A stretch of 64,000 bases of DNA from Pseudarthrobacter enclensis (GCF_001457025.1 NZ_KQ758604.1:124001-188000); one strand, 5' to 3'; shown: positions 8,821 to 18,708, numbered from the stretch's first letter. Numbers and translations: made by a program. The notes: generated by a model from the sequence alone, not told the origin.

Positions 8821-10466
8821 CCGCTTCGCTCTCCGCTTCCGCGCTTGTCCGTCTTCTGGGGCCATGGAACACGGGCGCCGGCCCCGCCTACCGCCAGTTG
8901 TCGGACGTGGTGCGGCTTCTCATCCTGGACGGCAGGGTGCCGCTGGACACCGCCTTGCCCAGCGAGAGGGCACTGAGTTCAGCAGCCGGGGTCAGCCGGA
9001 CCACGGTCACGGCCGCCTACTCCGGACTGCGGGAGCAGGGATTCCTGAGCAGCGGCCAGGGCAGCCGCGCCAGGACCCGCATCCCGGGGCCTGGACCACT
9101 GGTTCCGGCCCCGTACAGCCTGCCGCTGCCGCCAGGGGCACCCTCTGCGGACAGCGCGGTGGCCGGCACTGCCGGCCGCCGCGGCCCCGGCGTCCGGAAC
9201 GGCAGGGGCAGGAACGTCGGAGCAGGCAGCAACGGCGGAGTGGGCACCAACGGCAGGGCGGGCATCGCCGGCGGGGCGGGAGCGCGGCAGCAGGTGGCTG
9301 CCCACCCCGGGATGACCGCGCCCGGGCTTACTGCCCCCGAGGGCCTGATCGACCTTGCCTATTCCGCCCTGCCGGCCAGCGGCGAGGTGGTCCACCGCGC
9401 CTTCGCGGCTGCCTTGACGGAGCTTCCGGCACTGCTGCCGGGCTTCGGGTACGACGCACTGGGACTCCTTCCGCTGCGCCGGGCCATCGCGGACCGGTAC
9501 ACGCACGCCGGAGTTCCCACGGACGCGGCGCAGGTCATGGTCACCTCCGGCGCCCAGCACGCGCTGACCATCGTGATCAGGACGCTGGCTGACCGGCAGG
9601 ACAAGGTCCTGGTGGAGCATCCCAGCTATCCCAACGCGCTGGACGCCATCCGGGCGGCACGCTGCCGCCCGGTCCCGGTGGCCTTCGCCGACCAGGGTTG
9701 GGACCTGCGGGCCCTGGAAGCGGTCCTGGCCCAGCAGCGGCCCAAAATCGCCTACCTGGTGCCGGACTTCCACAATCCCACCGGCATGGTGATGCCGGAC
9801 CAGCAGCGGCGCAGGCTGGTCCGGGCCGCTGCCGCCGCGGGAACAGTACTGATCGCGGACGAGACGCTGCGTGAGTTGAACCTGGACGGCGTGCAGTCCA
9901 CTCCCCTGGCGGGCTTCGGCAGCGGGGTGGTGTCCATCGGTTCGCTGAGCAAATCCCACTGGGGCGGGCTGCGCACGGGCTGGATCCGCGCGTCCGAAGC
10001 GATGATCCAGCGCTTCGCCGCGGCGCGCACCACGCTGGACCTGGGCGGCCCGGTGATGGAGCAGCTGGCTGCCGCCCATCTGGTCCGGGACCTGGACGAG
10101 CCGATGCCGGCACTCCTGGAAACCCTGCGGGGCAACCGGGCCGCGCTCCTGTCGCTGCTGGCGGAGCACCTGCCCGGCTGGGTGCCAATGGACCCCGCGG
10201 GCGGCCTCTCGGTGTGGTGCCGGCTGCCCGCGCCCATCAGCACCGGGCTGACCGTCATCGCCCCGGAGCATGGCATCCGGCTGGCGGCAGGTCCCCGGTT
10301 CGGGATTGGCGGCGCCTTCGAGCGGAACCTGCGCATCCCGTTCACCCTGCCGCCGGACAAACTGGAAACCGCAGTGCTGGCCCTGCGCGCCGCGCAGGAC
10401 AGGCTTGAGGCCGCACCCCAGCTGCGGCGCTCGCTGACCCAGGCTCCCGCCGTCGCCATCGCCTGA
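8817..10466 (+). CDS. yczR: MocR-type GntR/aminotransferase-fold transcription regulator
   Basis: A 549-residue two-domain regulator. The N-terminus is a GntR winged helix (about residues 20-85, with LPSERALSSAAGVSRTTVTA as the recognition part). A Gly/Ala/Arg-rich linker of about 60 residues follows, longer than is usual. The C-terminal domain has the type I aminotransferase fold with SLSKSHWGGLRTGW, where the Lys would bind pyridoxal phosphate, and VPDFHNPTG upstream. The pairing with a divergent yczE gene supports the YczR assignment; the PLP-binding domain suggests the signal is PLP or an amine that reacts with it. The ATG at 8817 lies inside a repeated half-site, which suggests autorepression and a nearly leaderless transcript. 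Confidence 0.85.
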   Translation: MSASLSASALVRLLGPWNTGAGPAYRQLSDVVRLLILDGRVPLDTALPSERALSSAAGVSRTTVTAAYSGLREQGFLSSGQGSRARTRIPGPGPLVPAPYSLPLPPGAPSADSAVAGTAGRRGPGVRNGRGRNVGAGSNGGVGTNGRAGIAGGAGARQQVAAHPGMTAPGLTAPEGLIDLAYSALPASGEVVHRAFAAALTELPALLPGFGYDALGLLPLRRAIADRYTHAGVPTDAAQVMVTSGAQHALTIVIRTLADRQDKVLVEHPSYPNALDAIRAARCRPVPVAFADQGWDLRALEAVLAQQRPKIAYLVPDFHNPTGMVMPDQQRRRLVRAAAAAGTVLIADETLRELNLDGVQSTPLAGFGSGVVSIGSLSKSHWGGLRTGWIRASEAMIQRFAAARTTLDLGGPVMEQLAAAHLVRDLDEPMPALLETLRGNRAALLSLLAEHLPGWVPMDPAGGLSVWCRLPAPISTGLTVIAPEHGIRLAAGPRFGIGGAFERNLRIPFTLPPDKLETAVLALRAAQDRLEAAPQLRRSLTQAPAVAIA

Positions 10467-10553
10467 CGCACCTGGCCGCGACCGCACGTTTGCGGGAGCG
10501 GCGCGTCATGCGCCAGGCGCCGGGGGGGGTAAAGAACGACGGCGGCCCAGGGC

Positions 10554-11246
10554 TTAGGCGTAGACGCCTTCGAGGAATCCGTTCCACGCCTTGGCGGTGG
10601 TTTCCTCATCGCCGGCGCCGCTGAAATCGTGGACGGTCATTCCCACGGGGGCTCCCCACGCGTTGCGGCCAAAGAACCGGTACATGGCGTCCCCGGTGCG
10701 CACGCCCAGGAAGTGCTCGTTCACGAAGTCCACCTCGCCGGTGAGCCGGCCGACGCCGTCGACCTCGATGTCCACCGGGGTTCCCTGCCGGGCGGAACGC
10801 AGCCCCAGCGCTTCACGAAGGCGGATGAAGCCGTCCGCCGCCTGCGATCCGGCGGGCCCCTGGACGTCGGTGAAGACCACGGGCTTCCCGTCGAAGTACC
10901 GCAGGTACTGGCCCAGCGTGTGCAGGTAGAACTCCGTGTGGCGGCTGGCGCCGTCGTACTGCTGGTCCCAGTCCTCCGCGAAAATGCCGCTGTGGACGTA
11001 GTGCAGGCGGGCCCGTCCGCCGTCGAGCGGTTCCAGGACGTGCTCCAGCTGGTTGAACCACCCATCCGGACCGTCCATCCGGGATACCAGGTGCGTGGGG
11101 TACTCGTTGACGGTCTTGACGTCGGGCCACTGGTCCGTGGGGAACATCCAGCCGGGGGTCCCGGTGGTGACAGCTTCCCACACACGTTCCGGGGTTCCGG
11201 GAAGTTCGGTGTCGTAGACGATTTCGAAGTTGCGGTTCTCAGTCAT
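10554..11246 (-). CDS. SRPBCC (AHSA1-like) domain protein
   Basis: A 230-residue cytoplasmic protein. Residues 1-150 match the START/SRPBCC ligand-binding fold: FEIVYDTELPGTPERVWEAVTTGT at the start is the usual strand-helix opening of AHSA1-like proteins. The rest (about 150-230) looks like a second, shorter alpha/beta portion with FVNEHFLGVRTGD. The start codon overlaps the stop of the upstream HTH gene by eight bases, so the two are cotranscribed and coupled. HTH plus SRPBCC pairs are common in actinobacteria; the ligand is unknown. Confidence 0.75.
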   Translation of the reverse strand: MTENRNFEIVYDTELPGTPERVWEAVTTGTPGWMFPTDQWPDVKTVNEYPTHLVSRMDGPDGWFNQLEHVLEPLDGGRARLHYVHSGIFAEDWDQQYDGASRHTEFYLHTLGQYLRYFDGKPVVFTDVQGPAGSQAADGFIRLREALGLRSARQGTPVDIEVDGVGRLTGEVDFVNEHFLGVRTGDAMYRFFGRNAWGAPVGMTVHDFSGAGDEETTAKAWNGFLEGVYA

Positions 11247-11862
11247 TGTCCTGCTCCTTGCGTGTAGTGGTCTGATCGGAAGTTTTCAGTGCCGGATGCA
11301 GCGCAACCACCAGCCGGTGGCGGCGGCCGCGGGTGGCGGCCCCGGCGTCGTGGTACTTGTCCACCAGGTGGCTGACCGCGACGCCGAGTTCCTCGGCGAA
11401 GGCGGCCCGCTCCGCTGCCGAGCGGAACGTGACCTCACCGTCGATGGCGAACGTGGCCAGCTTCTGCCGCGCCGCCGCCGCGCCGGCGATCAGCTTTCCC
11501 ACCTCCTGCACCATGCGGCCCGCGAGGGCCAGCATCCAGAAGGCGGAGAACCTGTCCGCGAACCGGCGCGGATCCGGCGACACCGATGCCAGGGCTGACG
11601 GCGAGATCAGGTAGGACGCGGCACTGGCCTGCAGGACGCGCTCGGTGACGTTGCCCTTGCGCCGTTCCTCGACCAGTTCCACGAGCCCGTGCCGTTCCAA
11701 AGCTTTGAGGTGGTAGTTCACTTTTTGCCGGGGCAGCCCCACCCGGATGGCCAGTTGGGTGGCCGACGCCGGCTGCGCCAGTTCCCGCAGCATGGCAGAG
11801 CGGATGGGATCCAGCGAGGCTTCTGCCGCCGCGGGGTCCTCAATCACTGCGATGTCCAACAT
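11239..11862 (-). CDS. ArsR-like winged-helix transcription regulator
   Basis: A 207-residue DNA-binding protein. The winged helix is at about residues 18-75: DPIRSAMLRELAQPASATQL, then VNYHLKALERHGLVEL, which is the ArsR/HTH_20 pattern. No metal-binding Cys cluster is seen, so it is not a classic metal sensor. The C-terminal 120 residues are helical. The start is placed at the ATG of MLDIAVIEDP because homology to the HTH begins there and a direct repeat with TTGACA lies just upstream. It heads a two-gene operon with the SRPBCC gene, which it probably controls together with itself. Confidence 0.8.
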   Translation of the reverse strand: MLDIAVIEDPAAAEASLDPIRSAMLRELAQPASATQLAIRVGLPRQKVNYHLKALERHGLVELVEERRKGNVTERVLQASAASYLISPSALASVSPDPRRFADRFSAFWMLALAGRMVQEVGKLIAGAAAARQKLATFAIDGEVTFRSAAERAAFAEELGVAVSHLVDKYHDAGAATRGRRHRLVVALHPALKTSDQTTTRKEQDND

Positions 11863-11880
11863 GCGTCCAGTCTGCCAACC

Positions 11881-11911
11881 GACAACTTTTCTTGTCAAGA
11901 ACTTTTTTGTC
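11881..11911 (-). promoter_or_regulatory. Direct-repeat operator/promoter of the HTH-SRPBCC operon
   Basis: On the minus strand two near-identical repeats, GACAAAAAAGTT and GACAAGAAAAGTT, follow each other at a 15-base period, and TTGACA, a good -35 hexamer, spans their junction. The first repeat also reads partly as an inverted repeat GACAA-N6-TTGTC on the plus strand (11881-11896). The site is 19 bases from the HTH gene start, which fits autoregulation. Confidence 0.5.
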
Positions 11912-11961
11912 GTCGGTATGACGGGAGGCGCCATGCAGCGCGCCGCTAGAATGGAGCGGTG

Positions 11962-12957
11962 ATGCAATCCCCCCTCCCCGTGCGCGACGGCGTCAACGCC
12001 ACCCGCCTGCGCCTCCCGGACGAGGGGCCCTGGGACACCGCGATGGACTACATGATGCACCGCTGGGGACACATCGATCCCCAGGGCATCGAGGACCGGT
12101 TCGACGCCGGTGAGATCGTCGGCGAGGGCGGCGTCCCGCTGACCAGGCACACCAGGCTCGAGGACCACACGTTCATCTGGTACTACCGCACGTTGCCGCC
12201 CGAGACGCGCCTGCCGGTGGAGATCAGCATCCTGCACCGGGACGACCACCTCCTGGTAGTGGACAAGCCGCACTTCCTGCCCACCACACCGGGCGGCACC
12301 TACATCCAGGAATCCGCACTGGTGCGCCTGCGGAACCAGCTGGACCTGCCGGACCTAATCCCCATGCACCGGCTGGACCGGATGACCGCCGGCGTCCTGC
12401 TCTTCTCCACCAACCCGCAGACCCGCGGCAAGTACCAGGTGCTCTTCGAGAAGCGGCAGGTCCAGAAGGACTACGAGTGCGTCTCGGCCGCCGAGCCCGC
12501 GCCGGGGCACGCCGCCGTCGAATTTCCCGTGGTGGTCCGCAACCGGATGACCAAGTCCCGCAGCTACCTGCTGGCCGAGGTCGTCGAGGGCGAGCCGAAC
12601 ACGGAAACGCGGGTTGAGCGGCTGGAAACGTTCGACGCCGGCACGGCCCCCGGTGCCAATGGAACCAGGCCGCGGCTCGCCAGGTACCGGCTGGAGCCGC
12701 ACACGGGCAAGACCCACCAGCTGCGCGTCCACATGGCATCGCTTGGCCTTGGCATCGTCAACGATGCCTTTTATCCGGACCTGCTGGACAAGGCCCCGGA
12801 CAACTTCGGCAAGCCGCTGCAGCTGCTGGCCCGCGGCATCCGGTTCGTGGACCCGGTCTCCGGCAGGCCAGTGGAATACTGCAGCGGAATGGAGCTCAGC
12901 GAGGCAGTCCGGGCGCGCTCCCGGGCCGCGGCGGAAGCACCGGCCCGCACCCCGTAG
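11962..12957 (+). CDS. RluA-family pseudouridine synthase
   Basis: A 331-residue enzyme that isomerises uridine to pseudouridine in rRNA or tRNA. The catalytic motif is MHRLDRMTAGVLL, with the active-site Asp in HRLD. Upstream is LLVVDKPHFLPTTPGG, the usual substrate-binding segment, and near the C-terminus GKTHQLRVHMASLGLGIVND. The N-terminal 90 residues replace the S4 domain by a segment usual for the actinobacterial branch of this family. The ATG at 11962 follows GGAG by five bases; the GTG directly before it at 11959 is equally possible. The exact target nucleotide is not predictable. Confidence 0.88.
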   Translation: MQSPLPVRDGVNATRLRLPDEGPWDTAMDYMMHRWGHIDPQGIEDRFDAGEIVGEGGVPLTRHTRLEDHTFIWYYRTLPPETRLPVEISILHRDDHLLVVDKPHFLPTTPGGTYIQESALVRLRNQLDLPDLIPMHRLDRMTAGVLLFSTNPQTRGKYQVLFEKRQVQKDYECVSAAEPAPGHAAVEFPVVVRNRMTKSRSYLLAEVVEGEPNTETRVERLETFDAGTAPGANGTRPRLARYRLEPHTGKTHQLRVHMASLGLGIVNDAFYPDLLDKAPDNFGKPLQLLARGIRFVDPVSGRPVEYCSGMELSEAVRARSRAAAEAPARTP

Positions 12958-13040
12958 TTTCCCCATCCCGGACTGCGGACATCAGTGCGGGCAGGACTGT
13001 GGTCCCGGCCCGCCCCGGTGACGTGAAAGTGCGGTAACTT

Positions 13041-13664
13041 GTGGCAATGGACATCGGCTACGCTGACAGCTGGGGGGCGGCCATCTACTTCTGGATCATC
13101 CCCGTGGTCCTCGGCGATGCCATTTTCCCGCCGGTCCCGTCAGAGATGGTGGTGATCACCGGCGGGGCGCTGTCCGCCGACGGCCGGGCCAACATTTTCC
13201 TGGTCCTCGCCCTGGCCGCCCTCGCATCGTGGATGGGTGACATGGTGGTGTTCCAGCTCTTCCGGCGCCGGCTCAGCCACCTGCTGGACCGGTGGAAGTG
13301 GGGCCGCCGGGTGCACAGCGGGATCCATGAAGCGCTGGCCAAAGCCGGCCGGTCCTCCACCTACGGGACCATCATCGGTGCCAGGTTCATCCCGGGCGGA
13401 CGGCTGGCGACGTCGGCTGCCGCGGGGATCGCCAATGTGTCGGTCCGTGGCTTCAGCCTCTGCGCCGGGCTGGGTGCGCTGCTGTGGGCGTGCTGGCTGG
13501 TGGGTTTGGGATTCTTTACGGGCTCGGCAACCAGGCTGCCGTTCTGGGCCAGCTCACTGATCGGCGTGGTGCTCGGCCTGGTGATTGGCGGCGTCGTGGG
13601 CATCATCGTGACCCGCCGCCGCGGCAACCGTTCCCCCGTCGAGGAGCCCGGGCCGCTCACCTGA
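13041..13664 (+). CDS. DedA/VTT-family membrane protein
   Basis: A 207-residue integral membrane protein with about five hydrophobic stretches. It has the DedA hallmarks FPPVPSEMVVITGG near the N-terminus, with the conserved acidic residue, and GARFIPGGRLATS in the middle, with the two conserved Arg. Members of the family flip or scramble phospholipids such as phosphatidylethanolamine or undecaprenyl phosphate. The start is a GTG at 13041, or the ATG two codons later. It is a single gene, convergent with the small unknown gene that follows by six bases. Confidence 0.85.
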   Translation: MAMDIGYADSWGAAIYFWIIPVVLGDAIFPPVPSEMVVITGGALSADGRANIFLVLALAALASWMGDMVVFQLFRRRLSHLLDRWKWGRRVHSGIHEALAKAGRSSTYGTIIGARFIPGGRLATSAAAGIANVSVRGFSLCAGLGALLWACWLVGLGFFTGSATRLPFWASSLIGVVLGLVIGGVVGIIVTRRRGNRSPVEEPGPLT

Positions 13665-13670
13665 GGAAGG

Positions 13671-13976
13671 TCAGACGGGCAGCCACTTGCCCCGGCTGCG
13701 CCGCAGCACGCTGAGGGAACCTGTCAGCGCAACGCGTTCGACGGCGTCGCGCATCATGGCTGCCGATTCCACCGCCTGCCGGTTCTCGCCGCTGTATTCG
13801 GTCGCCTCCACCAGGAAGCGCAGGTTCAGCTGCGGCACTCCCCCGGCGATCTGCAGCTGGTGTGCCTCGACGTGGTGGCGGGTCCCCAAGGCTTCGACGG
13901 CGGTGTCCATAACGGATTCGGGGGCGTTGCCGGGCCGGAGCCCGGTGATCTTCAGGCGGGTCTGGAACGACGGCAT
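13671..13976 (-). CDS. Small conserved hypothetical protein
   Basis: A 101-residue protein starting MPSFQTRLKITGLRPG. It has alternating strand-helix character, no signal peptide, no membrane segment and no motif that I recognise. The start is chosen at the ATG preceded by GGTTGGGGG; the frame stays open 12 codons further upstream but that part overlaps a palindrome and is unlikely to be coding. It lies downstream of ppc on the same strand, with a long hairpin between them, so it is probably transcribed on its own. Confidence 0.6.
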   Translation of the reverse strand: MPSFQTRLKITGLRPGNAPESVMDTAVEALGTRHHVEAHQLQIAGGVPQLNLRFLVEATEYSGENRQAVESAAMMRDAVERVALTGSLSVLRRSRGKWLPV

Positions 13977-13999
13977 GCCCCCAACCCTATCCAAACCCA

Positions 14000-14060
14000 G
14001 TTGCCCTATCACTTGGGGTCCCTAAAAGGGCGTTGTAGGGACCCCAAGTGATAGAGCAAC
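14000..14060. repeat. Long intergenic palindrome, family A copy 1
   Basis: Two 24-base arms (14000-14023 and 14037-14060) pair with a single mismatch around a 13-base loop. The arms begin GTTGCCCTATCACTTGGGGT. It lies eight bases past the ppc stop, so it may end ppc transcription, but the same arm sequence recurs at 52101 and, degenerate, at 61891, so it belongs to a repeat family rather than being a unique terminator. Confidence 0.8.
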
Positions 14061-14067
14061 CGGGGGG

Positions 14068-16881
14068 CTAGCCGGTGTTGCGGAGGCCGGCTGCCACCCC
14101 GTTGACGGTAATGAGCATGGCCCGCTGGAGCCGCTCGTCAATCTCACCGTTGCTCATGCCCCCGCCTGCCTCGGCGCGGACACGGCGGAGCAGCTCCACC
14201 TGCAGGTAGCTGATGGGGTCCAGGTACTGGTCGCGGACCTCCAGGGAACGCTTGAGCGTGGGCTGGGCGTCCAGGAGCACGTGTTCGCCGGTCAGGTTCT
14301 GCACCTCGGCGACCGTGAGCTCGTATTCCTCGCGGATGGTCCGGAAGATGTGCTGCAGTTCTTCCGGCACCAGGGTGTCCACGTAGTACCCGGCGATGTC
14401 CAGGTCCGTCTTGGCGAGCGTCATCTCCACGTTGGAAAGCACCGAGCGGAAGAAGTGCCAGTGTCCGATCATTTCCACCAGCTGCGCCGAGTGGCCGGCC
14501 TCGCGGGCCGCTTTCAGGCCGGAACCGACGCCGAACCAGCCGGGAACGATCTGCCGGGACTGGGTCCAGCCGAACACCCACGGGATGGCGCGCAGGCCAC
14601 CCAGCCCTGCGCCGGAGTCCGGCCGCTTGGACGGGCGCGAGCCGATGTTCAGCGAACCCAGCTGTTCCACGGGGGTGGACGCCATGAAGTAGGCGGGCAG
14701 GTCGGGGTGGTCGATGAGGCCGCGGTACCGTTCGAAGGCTGCGTCCGAGATGGTCTCCATGACGTGCGCATAGCGTTCGCGCTGGTCCTCGGAGGTCCGG
14801 GGATCGCGGTGCAGCGCCGAGCCCTGCAGCACGGCGGCCAGCGACAGTTCCAGGTTCTCCCGCGCCAGCTCGGGCAGCGAGTACTTGTCCGAGATGACCT
14901 CACCCTGCTCGGTGAACTTGATCTCGCCTTCCAGGACACCGTTGGGCTGCGCCAGGATGGCGTCGTAGGTGGGCCCGCCGCCACGGCCCACGGAACCGCC
15001 GCGGCCATGGAACAGGCGAACCCGCACACCGTGCTTGGCGGCAACGTCGCGGAGCTTGCGCTGGGTCTTGTGGATCTCCCACTGGCTGGTCATCACACCG
15101 GATTCCTTGTTGGAGTCCGAGTAGCCCAGCATGACTTCCTGGATGTCGCCCCGGAGCCGCACCAGTTCGCGGTAGGACGGGTCGGAGAGCAGCTGGTCGA
15201 TGATCTCGGCGGAAGCCCGCAGCTCCTCCACGGTCTCCAGCAGCGGCGCGAAGCCGAGCTTGGCGTAGGGCTTTTCGCCGAAGAGGTTGATCAGTCCGGC
15301 TTCACGGGCGATGACGGCGGCAGCCAGCACGTCGTCCGCGCCGCGGGTCATGGAAATGATGTACGTCTCGATGACGTCAGGGCCGTACATCCGCAGGGCG
15401 CGGCGGATTTCACGAAAGACGTCGTAGGTTCCGTCCGCGGCGCCGTCGAGCTTGATCGGGTGGCCGGAGAGCGGACGCCGGGAGGCCAGCTCGGACCCCA
15501 GCACCTCGAAGCGTTCTTTGCGGCTGAGTTCGGCGTAGCGCAGCCCGGGGCCGCCGATCCGGTCCATCAGCTGGCCGACGGCGTCGTGGTGGTGGTCTGC
15601 GTGCTCGCGGATGTCCAGGGTGGCCAGGTGCAGGCCGAAGGAGGCGATGGCGCGGCGGACCCGTGCGAGTGCGCCGTCCGCGGCAAGGGTCGCGGAGTGG
15701 TTGCGGAGCGACAGTTCCAGCAGGTCGAGGTCTGCCAGCAGTTCGTCGGTGCCGTTGTAGTCGCGGCCATGCTCGTGGTTGGAGTTGGCGGCCACGCGCT
15801 TGCCGGTGTTGATCAGCTTTGCCTTGATGCAGGTCAGCTTCAGCCGGTACGGCTCCTGGGCGTTCAGTTCCAGGACCCGCTTGTCCAGGCCCGGGAGCTT
15901 CTTCAGGTCGGCGCTGATCGAGTCCAGCAGCACCTGGTCCGCGCCGGCGAGCGCCGTGGAGTTGGACAGGATGGAGATCAGCTCGTCGATCATGCCGATG
16001 CTGATGCGGATGGCGTTCTGGTTCTGGATCTGCAGGATTTCCCGGGTGACGGCGGCCGTCACGTTCGGGTTGCCGTCCCGGTCCCCGCCGATCCAGGAGC
16101 CGAACTTGATAGGCGCGTCCTGGGACGCCAGGGTCACGCCGTGCTCGCCCAGGAGCTCGGAAAGTTCAGCCAGCATTTCCGGCATGGCGTCCGTCAGGAT
16201 GCCGCCCAGGTAATAGATGGCGTTGCGGGCCTCATCCACCGGGGTGGGCCGGACCTGGCGCAGTTCATCGGTCTGCCACATCTGGTCGATGATCTCGGCG
16301 AGCTGGCGGTCCTGCCGGCGGCGGGCGGTGGTTCCTTCGGCCGTCGGCTGGGCCAGGACGTCGGAGAGCTTGCGGATCTTATCCAGCACGGAGCGGCGGG
16401 ACGCCTCGGTGGGGTGCGCGGTGAAGATGGGCCGGACGTCCAGCCCGTTGACCACTTCCTGCAGCACTTCGGGGCCGGCCTGGCCGGCGATCTCGGCCAC
16501 GGTCTTGGCGAGCCAGCCATCCTTTTCGGCGCGGGTGCGCAGGCCGCGGACGCGGTGGACCTGCTCGGCGGCGTTGGCCAGGTGGAAGTAGAACGCGAAA
16601 GCCCGCACCAGGTCGGTTGCCTGCTCGATCGGCAGGGAGCCCAGGAGCTCGCGGACCTGGGCGACGACGTCGTGCGCGCTCCACGGACCCGTGGCGTCGG
16701 CGCCGCCGCGGGCAGCCTCCTTGGATTCCTTGGTGAGGAGGCGGACCTGCTCCACGAGGTCCAGGAGCTCGGGCCCGTGCTGGCGGACCAGGGATTCGCC
16801 CAGCAGGGTGGAGACCCGGCGGACGTCTGCCCGCAGTTCGGAGGCGAGGTCGGATTCGGGATGTGCTGCAGTGTGAGCCAT
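14068..16881 (-). CDS. ppc: Phosphoenolpyruvate carboxylase
   Basis: A 937-residue cytoplasmic enzyme that makes oxaloacetate from phosphoenolpyruvate and bicarbonate, the main anaplerotic step. Catalytic signatures are [11 protein letters not shown] (His at about residue 156), [19 protein letters not shown] with the conserved Lys, [13 protein letters not shown], and the invariant C-terminal end [11 protein letters not shown]. The length matches bacterial enzymes. The start is placed at MAHTAAHP, preceded by GAAAG, rather than at an upstream in-frame ATG 13 codons earlier. It is transcribed alone and ends at a long palindrome. Together with aceA and aceB in this window it defines the C2/C3-to-C4 supply. 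Confidence 0.97.
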   Translation of the reverse strand: MAHTAAHPESDLASELRADVRRVSTLLGESLVRQHGPELLDLVEQVRLLTKESKEAARGGADATGPWSAHDVVAQVRELLGSLPIEQATDLVRAFAFYFHLANAAEQVHRVRGLRTRAEKDGWLAKTVAEIAGQAGPEVLQEVVNGLDVRPIFTAHPTEASRRSVLDKIRKLSDVLAQPTAEGTTARRRQDRQLAEIIDQMWQTDELRQVRPTPVDEARNAIYYLGGILTDAMPEMLAELSELLGEHGVTLASQDAPIKFGSWIGGDRDGNPNVTAAVTREILQIQNQNAIRISIGMIDELISILSNSTALAGADQVLLDSISADLKKLPGLDKRVLELNAQEPYRLKLTCIKAKLINTGKRVAANSNHEHGRDYNGTDELLADLDLLELSLRNHSATLAADGALARVRRAIASFGLHLATLDIREHADHHHDAVGQLMDRIGGPGLRYAELSRKERFEVLGSELASRRPLSGHPIKLDGAADGTYDVFREIRRALRMYGPDVIETYIISMTRGADDVLAAAVIAREAGLINLFGEKPYAKLGFAPLLETVEELRASAEIIDQLLSDPSYRELVRLRGDIQEVMLGYSDSNKESGVMTSQWEIHKTQRKLRDVAAKHGVRVRLFHGRGGSVGRGGGPTYDAILAQPNGVLEGEIKFTEQGEVISDKYSLPELARENLELSLAAVLQGSALHRDPRTSEDQRERYAHVMETISDAAFERYRGLIDHPDLPAYFMASTPVEQLGSLNIGSRPSKRPDSGAGLGGLRAIPWVFGWTQSRQIVPGWFGVGSGLKAAREAGHSAQLVEMIGHWHFFRSVLSNVEMTLAKTDLDIAGYYVDTLVPEELQHIFRTIREEYELTVAEVQNLTGEHVLLDAQPTLKRSLEVRDQYLDPISYLQVELLRRVRAEAGGGMSNGEIDERLQRAMLITVNGVAAGLRNTG

Positions 16882-17003
16882 GGAAGCAATCTTTCGGGGT
16901 TGCGGACTTGGCTCGTACACTGCGCTGGATACTGTGAGCCACGTAACTAGCAGAAGATGCTACCCCTTTGGCGCGTGGAAGGCGGAATCTGTCTCGGACT
17001 GTG

Positions 17004-17690
17004 TCAGCCGCCGCGCACCACCTTGATGTTGAAGTCCGGGGTTCCCAGCGCCCCGTAGAGCCGCAGCCACAGGGGAAGCAGCATTTCCGCACCGCGGGCC
17101 GTCGTCATGTCGCCCAGGTCGATGATGTCGCGGTGCCCCAGCTCCCGGAGCAGGCCGGTGACCACGGACTTGGCCCCGGCGTCGTCGCCCGAAAGGAAGA
17201 CGGTGTGGTCGCCGCCGGCCAGCCGGGCGGGGTCCACCATGAGTCCGGCGTTCATGGTGTTCAGGGTCTTGACCACCCTGGCCCGCGGGAAGGAGGCCTG
17301 GATCCGCTCACCCAGGCTTTCGGTGTTGACCGGGTTCAGCGACGGCGGCATGCCCTGGGAGAAATCCAGCGGGTTGGAAACGTCCACCAGGATCTTCCCG
17401 GCAAGGTTCGCCGCGCCGGCGGCGGCCAGAGCCTCCAGGGACGCTGCACCGTTGGTGGCGTTGACCACCAGTTCGCTGCGTTCCGCGGCTGCGGCGAACG
17501 TGTCCAGCCGGATGTCTGCGTGTTCTGCCATCCACTCAGCAAACGGAGGCGCGCCCATGGCCCCGCGGCCGGTCCGGGCGGCGGTTTCCTCCGGGTTCCG
17601 GGTGCCGACGGCCACCTCGTGGCCGAGCCGGCTGAAGGCCCCGGCGAGCGCACGGCCCACGGTGCCCGTGCCAAAGACTGCGATCTTCAT
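17004..17690 (-). CDS. NAD(P)-binding oxidoreductase, F420-reductase-like
   Basis: A 228-residue Rossmann protein that opens with KIAVFGTGTVGRALAGAF (GxGxxG at residues 7-12). Phe-Gly-Thr-Gly-x-Val-Gly and VGTRNPEE after the second strand suggest NADP(H) preference, as in F420:NADP oxidoreductases and their NADP-only relatives. Later motifs include LVDVSNPLDF and VKTLNTMNAGLM, typical of the NADPH-dependent F420 reductase-like family. Many members lack F420 use, so the partner is uncertain. It is a single gene, divergent from the DUF1684 gene. Confidence 0.8.
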   Translation of the reverse strand: MKIAVFGTGTVGRALAGAFSRLGHEVAVGTRNPEETAARTGRGAMGAPPFAEWMAEHADIRLDTFAAAAERSELVVNATNGAASLEALAAAGAANLAGKILVDVSNPLDFSQGMPPSLNPVNTESLGERIQASFPRARVVKTLNTMNAGLMVDPARLAGGDHTVFLSGDDAGAKSVVTGLLRELGHRDIIDLGDMTTARGAEMLLPLWLRLYGALGTPDFNIKVVRGG

Positions 17691-17841
17691 GGTTTCTCCC
17701 CTCGGCGGGTGTGCGTGCCTGATGATTCAGAAGCGTACCGGCGGCCCGGGCGGAGGCAAGGGGTCCGGCATGGACGCCGCGGACATGGAATGAAGCGGGC
17801 CCGGGGCCCGTTGTAGCGGTGGCAGACGATGGGAAGGAACC

Positions 17842-18708
17842 ATGGGCACCACAACCCCCGCCGGAACGGCAGCAGCAACCGCCCGGCTCGAACGATGGCA
17901 GCGTTTCCGCGCCAACCGGGACAAGGCCCTGGCCACCCGCCACGGCTGGCTCACCATCACCTCCTTCCAGTGGCTGGAGGACTCCCCCGCCGCCGTCGAC
18001 CTCGCCCCGGGCCTGTGGTCCACGGACGGCACGACGGCGGTACTCACCGCGGTGCCTTCCGACGGGCTCACGCTCGTGGAGACCGGCGAAGCGGTGGACG
18101 GGACCATCACCGCGGTCCTCGCCGATGAGGAATCACTGATGTGGGTGCAGTTCGGCGGGCCCAGCGGCGACCGGACGGTGGTGGAACTGGCCATGCGCAG
18201 CGGACGGTACGCGGCCCGCACCCGGGACGCAGAATCGCCGGTGTTCACCGAATTCGACGGCGTCCCCACCTACCCGTACAACCCGGACTGGGAAGTGACG
18301 GGCCGGTTCGAGCCGTACGCCGAACCCGTGGACGTTCCCATCAGCACCGCGAATCCGCTGGTTGACGGCATCCACCGGACCGTGGGAGAGGTAGTATTCC
18401 GGCTCCCCGGCAGTCCGCACGAGTTCCGGCTGCAGGCTGAAGAGGAGAAGCTCGGCGCCCTGACGGTCACCTTCCATGACGAAACGAACGGCGCCGCCCC
18501 GCCGGGACAGACAGCCGAGTGGCGGAAAGTCTCCACGCCGCGGCCGCGGCCCAACCCGGACGGCACCTTCACGGTGGTCCTGGATTTCAACCGGGCCATC
18601 AACTATCCCAGTGCCTTCACGCCGTACGGCACCTGCCCCATGCCGGTCCGCAACAACAGCCTGGACGTCCGCGTGGAAGCCGGGGAGAAGCAGCCGTATG
18701 CTCCCTAG
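17842..18708 (+). CDS. DUF1684 domain protein
   Basis: A 288-residue cytoplasmic protein. The family ending is clear: DFNRAINYPSAFTPYGTC followed by PMPVRNNSLDVRVEAGEK, which matches the conserved C-terminus of DUF1684. The N-terminus has a helical region, then HGWLTITSFQWL. The family's function is unknown. A GGAAGGAAC lies about eight bases before the ATG. Its stop overlaps the stop of the convergent acyl-CoA dehydrogenase gene by four bases. Confidence 0.82.
   Translation: MGTTTPAGTAAATARLERWQRFRANRDKALATRHGWLTITSFQWLEDSPAAVDLAPGLWSTDGTTAVLTAVPSDGLTLVETGEAVDGTITAVLADEESLMWVQFGGPSGDRTVVELAMRSGRYAARTRDAESPVFTEFDGVPTYPYNPDWEVTGRFEPYAEPVDVPISTANPLVDGIHRTVGEVVFRLPGSPHEFRLQAEEEKLGALTVTFHDETNGAAPPGQTAEWRKVSTPRPRPNPDGTFTVVLDFNRAINYPSAFTPYGTCPMPVRNNSLDVRVEAGEKQPYAP

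Noticed and set aside
10500..10529. Short GGCGC hairpin and a run of eight G between mocR and the SRPBCC gene
   Set aside because: The stem is only five bases and the G-run has no supporting feature, so no terminator or regulatory site is claimed.
14281..16950. Long open frame antisense to ppc
   Set aside because: It is explained by the codon bias of ppc and shows no protein family features.
17796..17810. CGGGCCC palindrome with one central mismatch before DUF1684
   Set aside because: The GC-only sequence is likely by chance in this genome and has no spacing that supports an operator.
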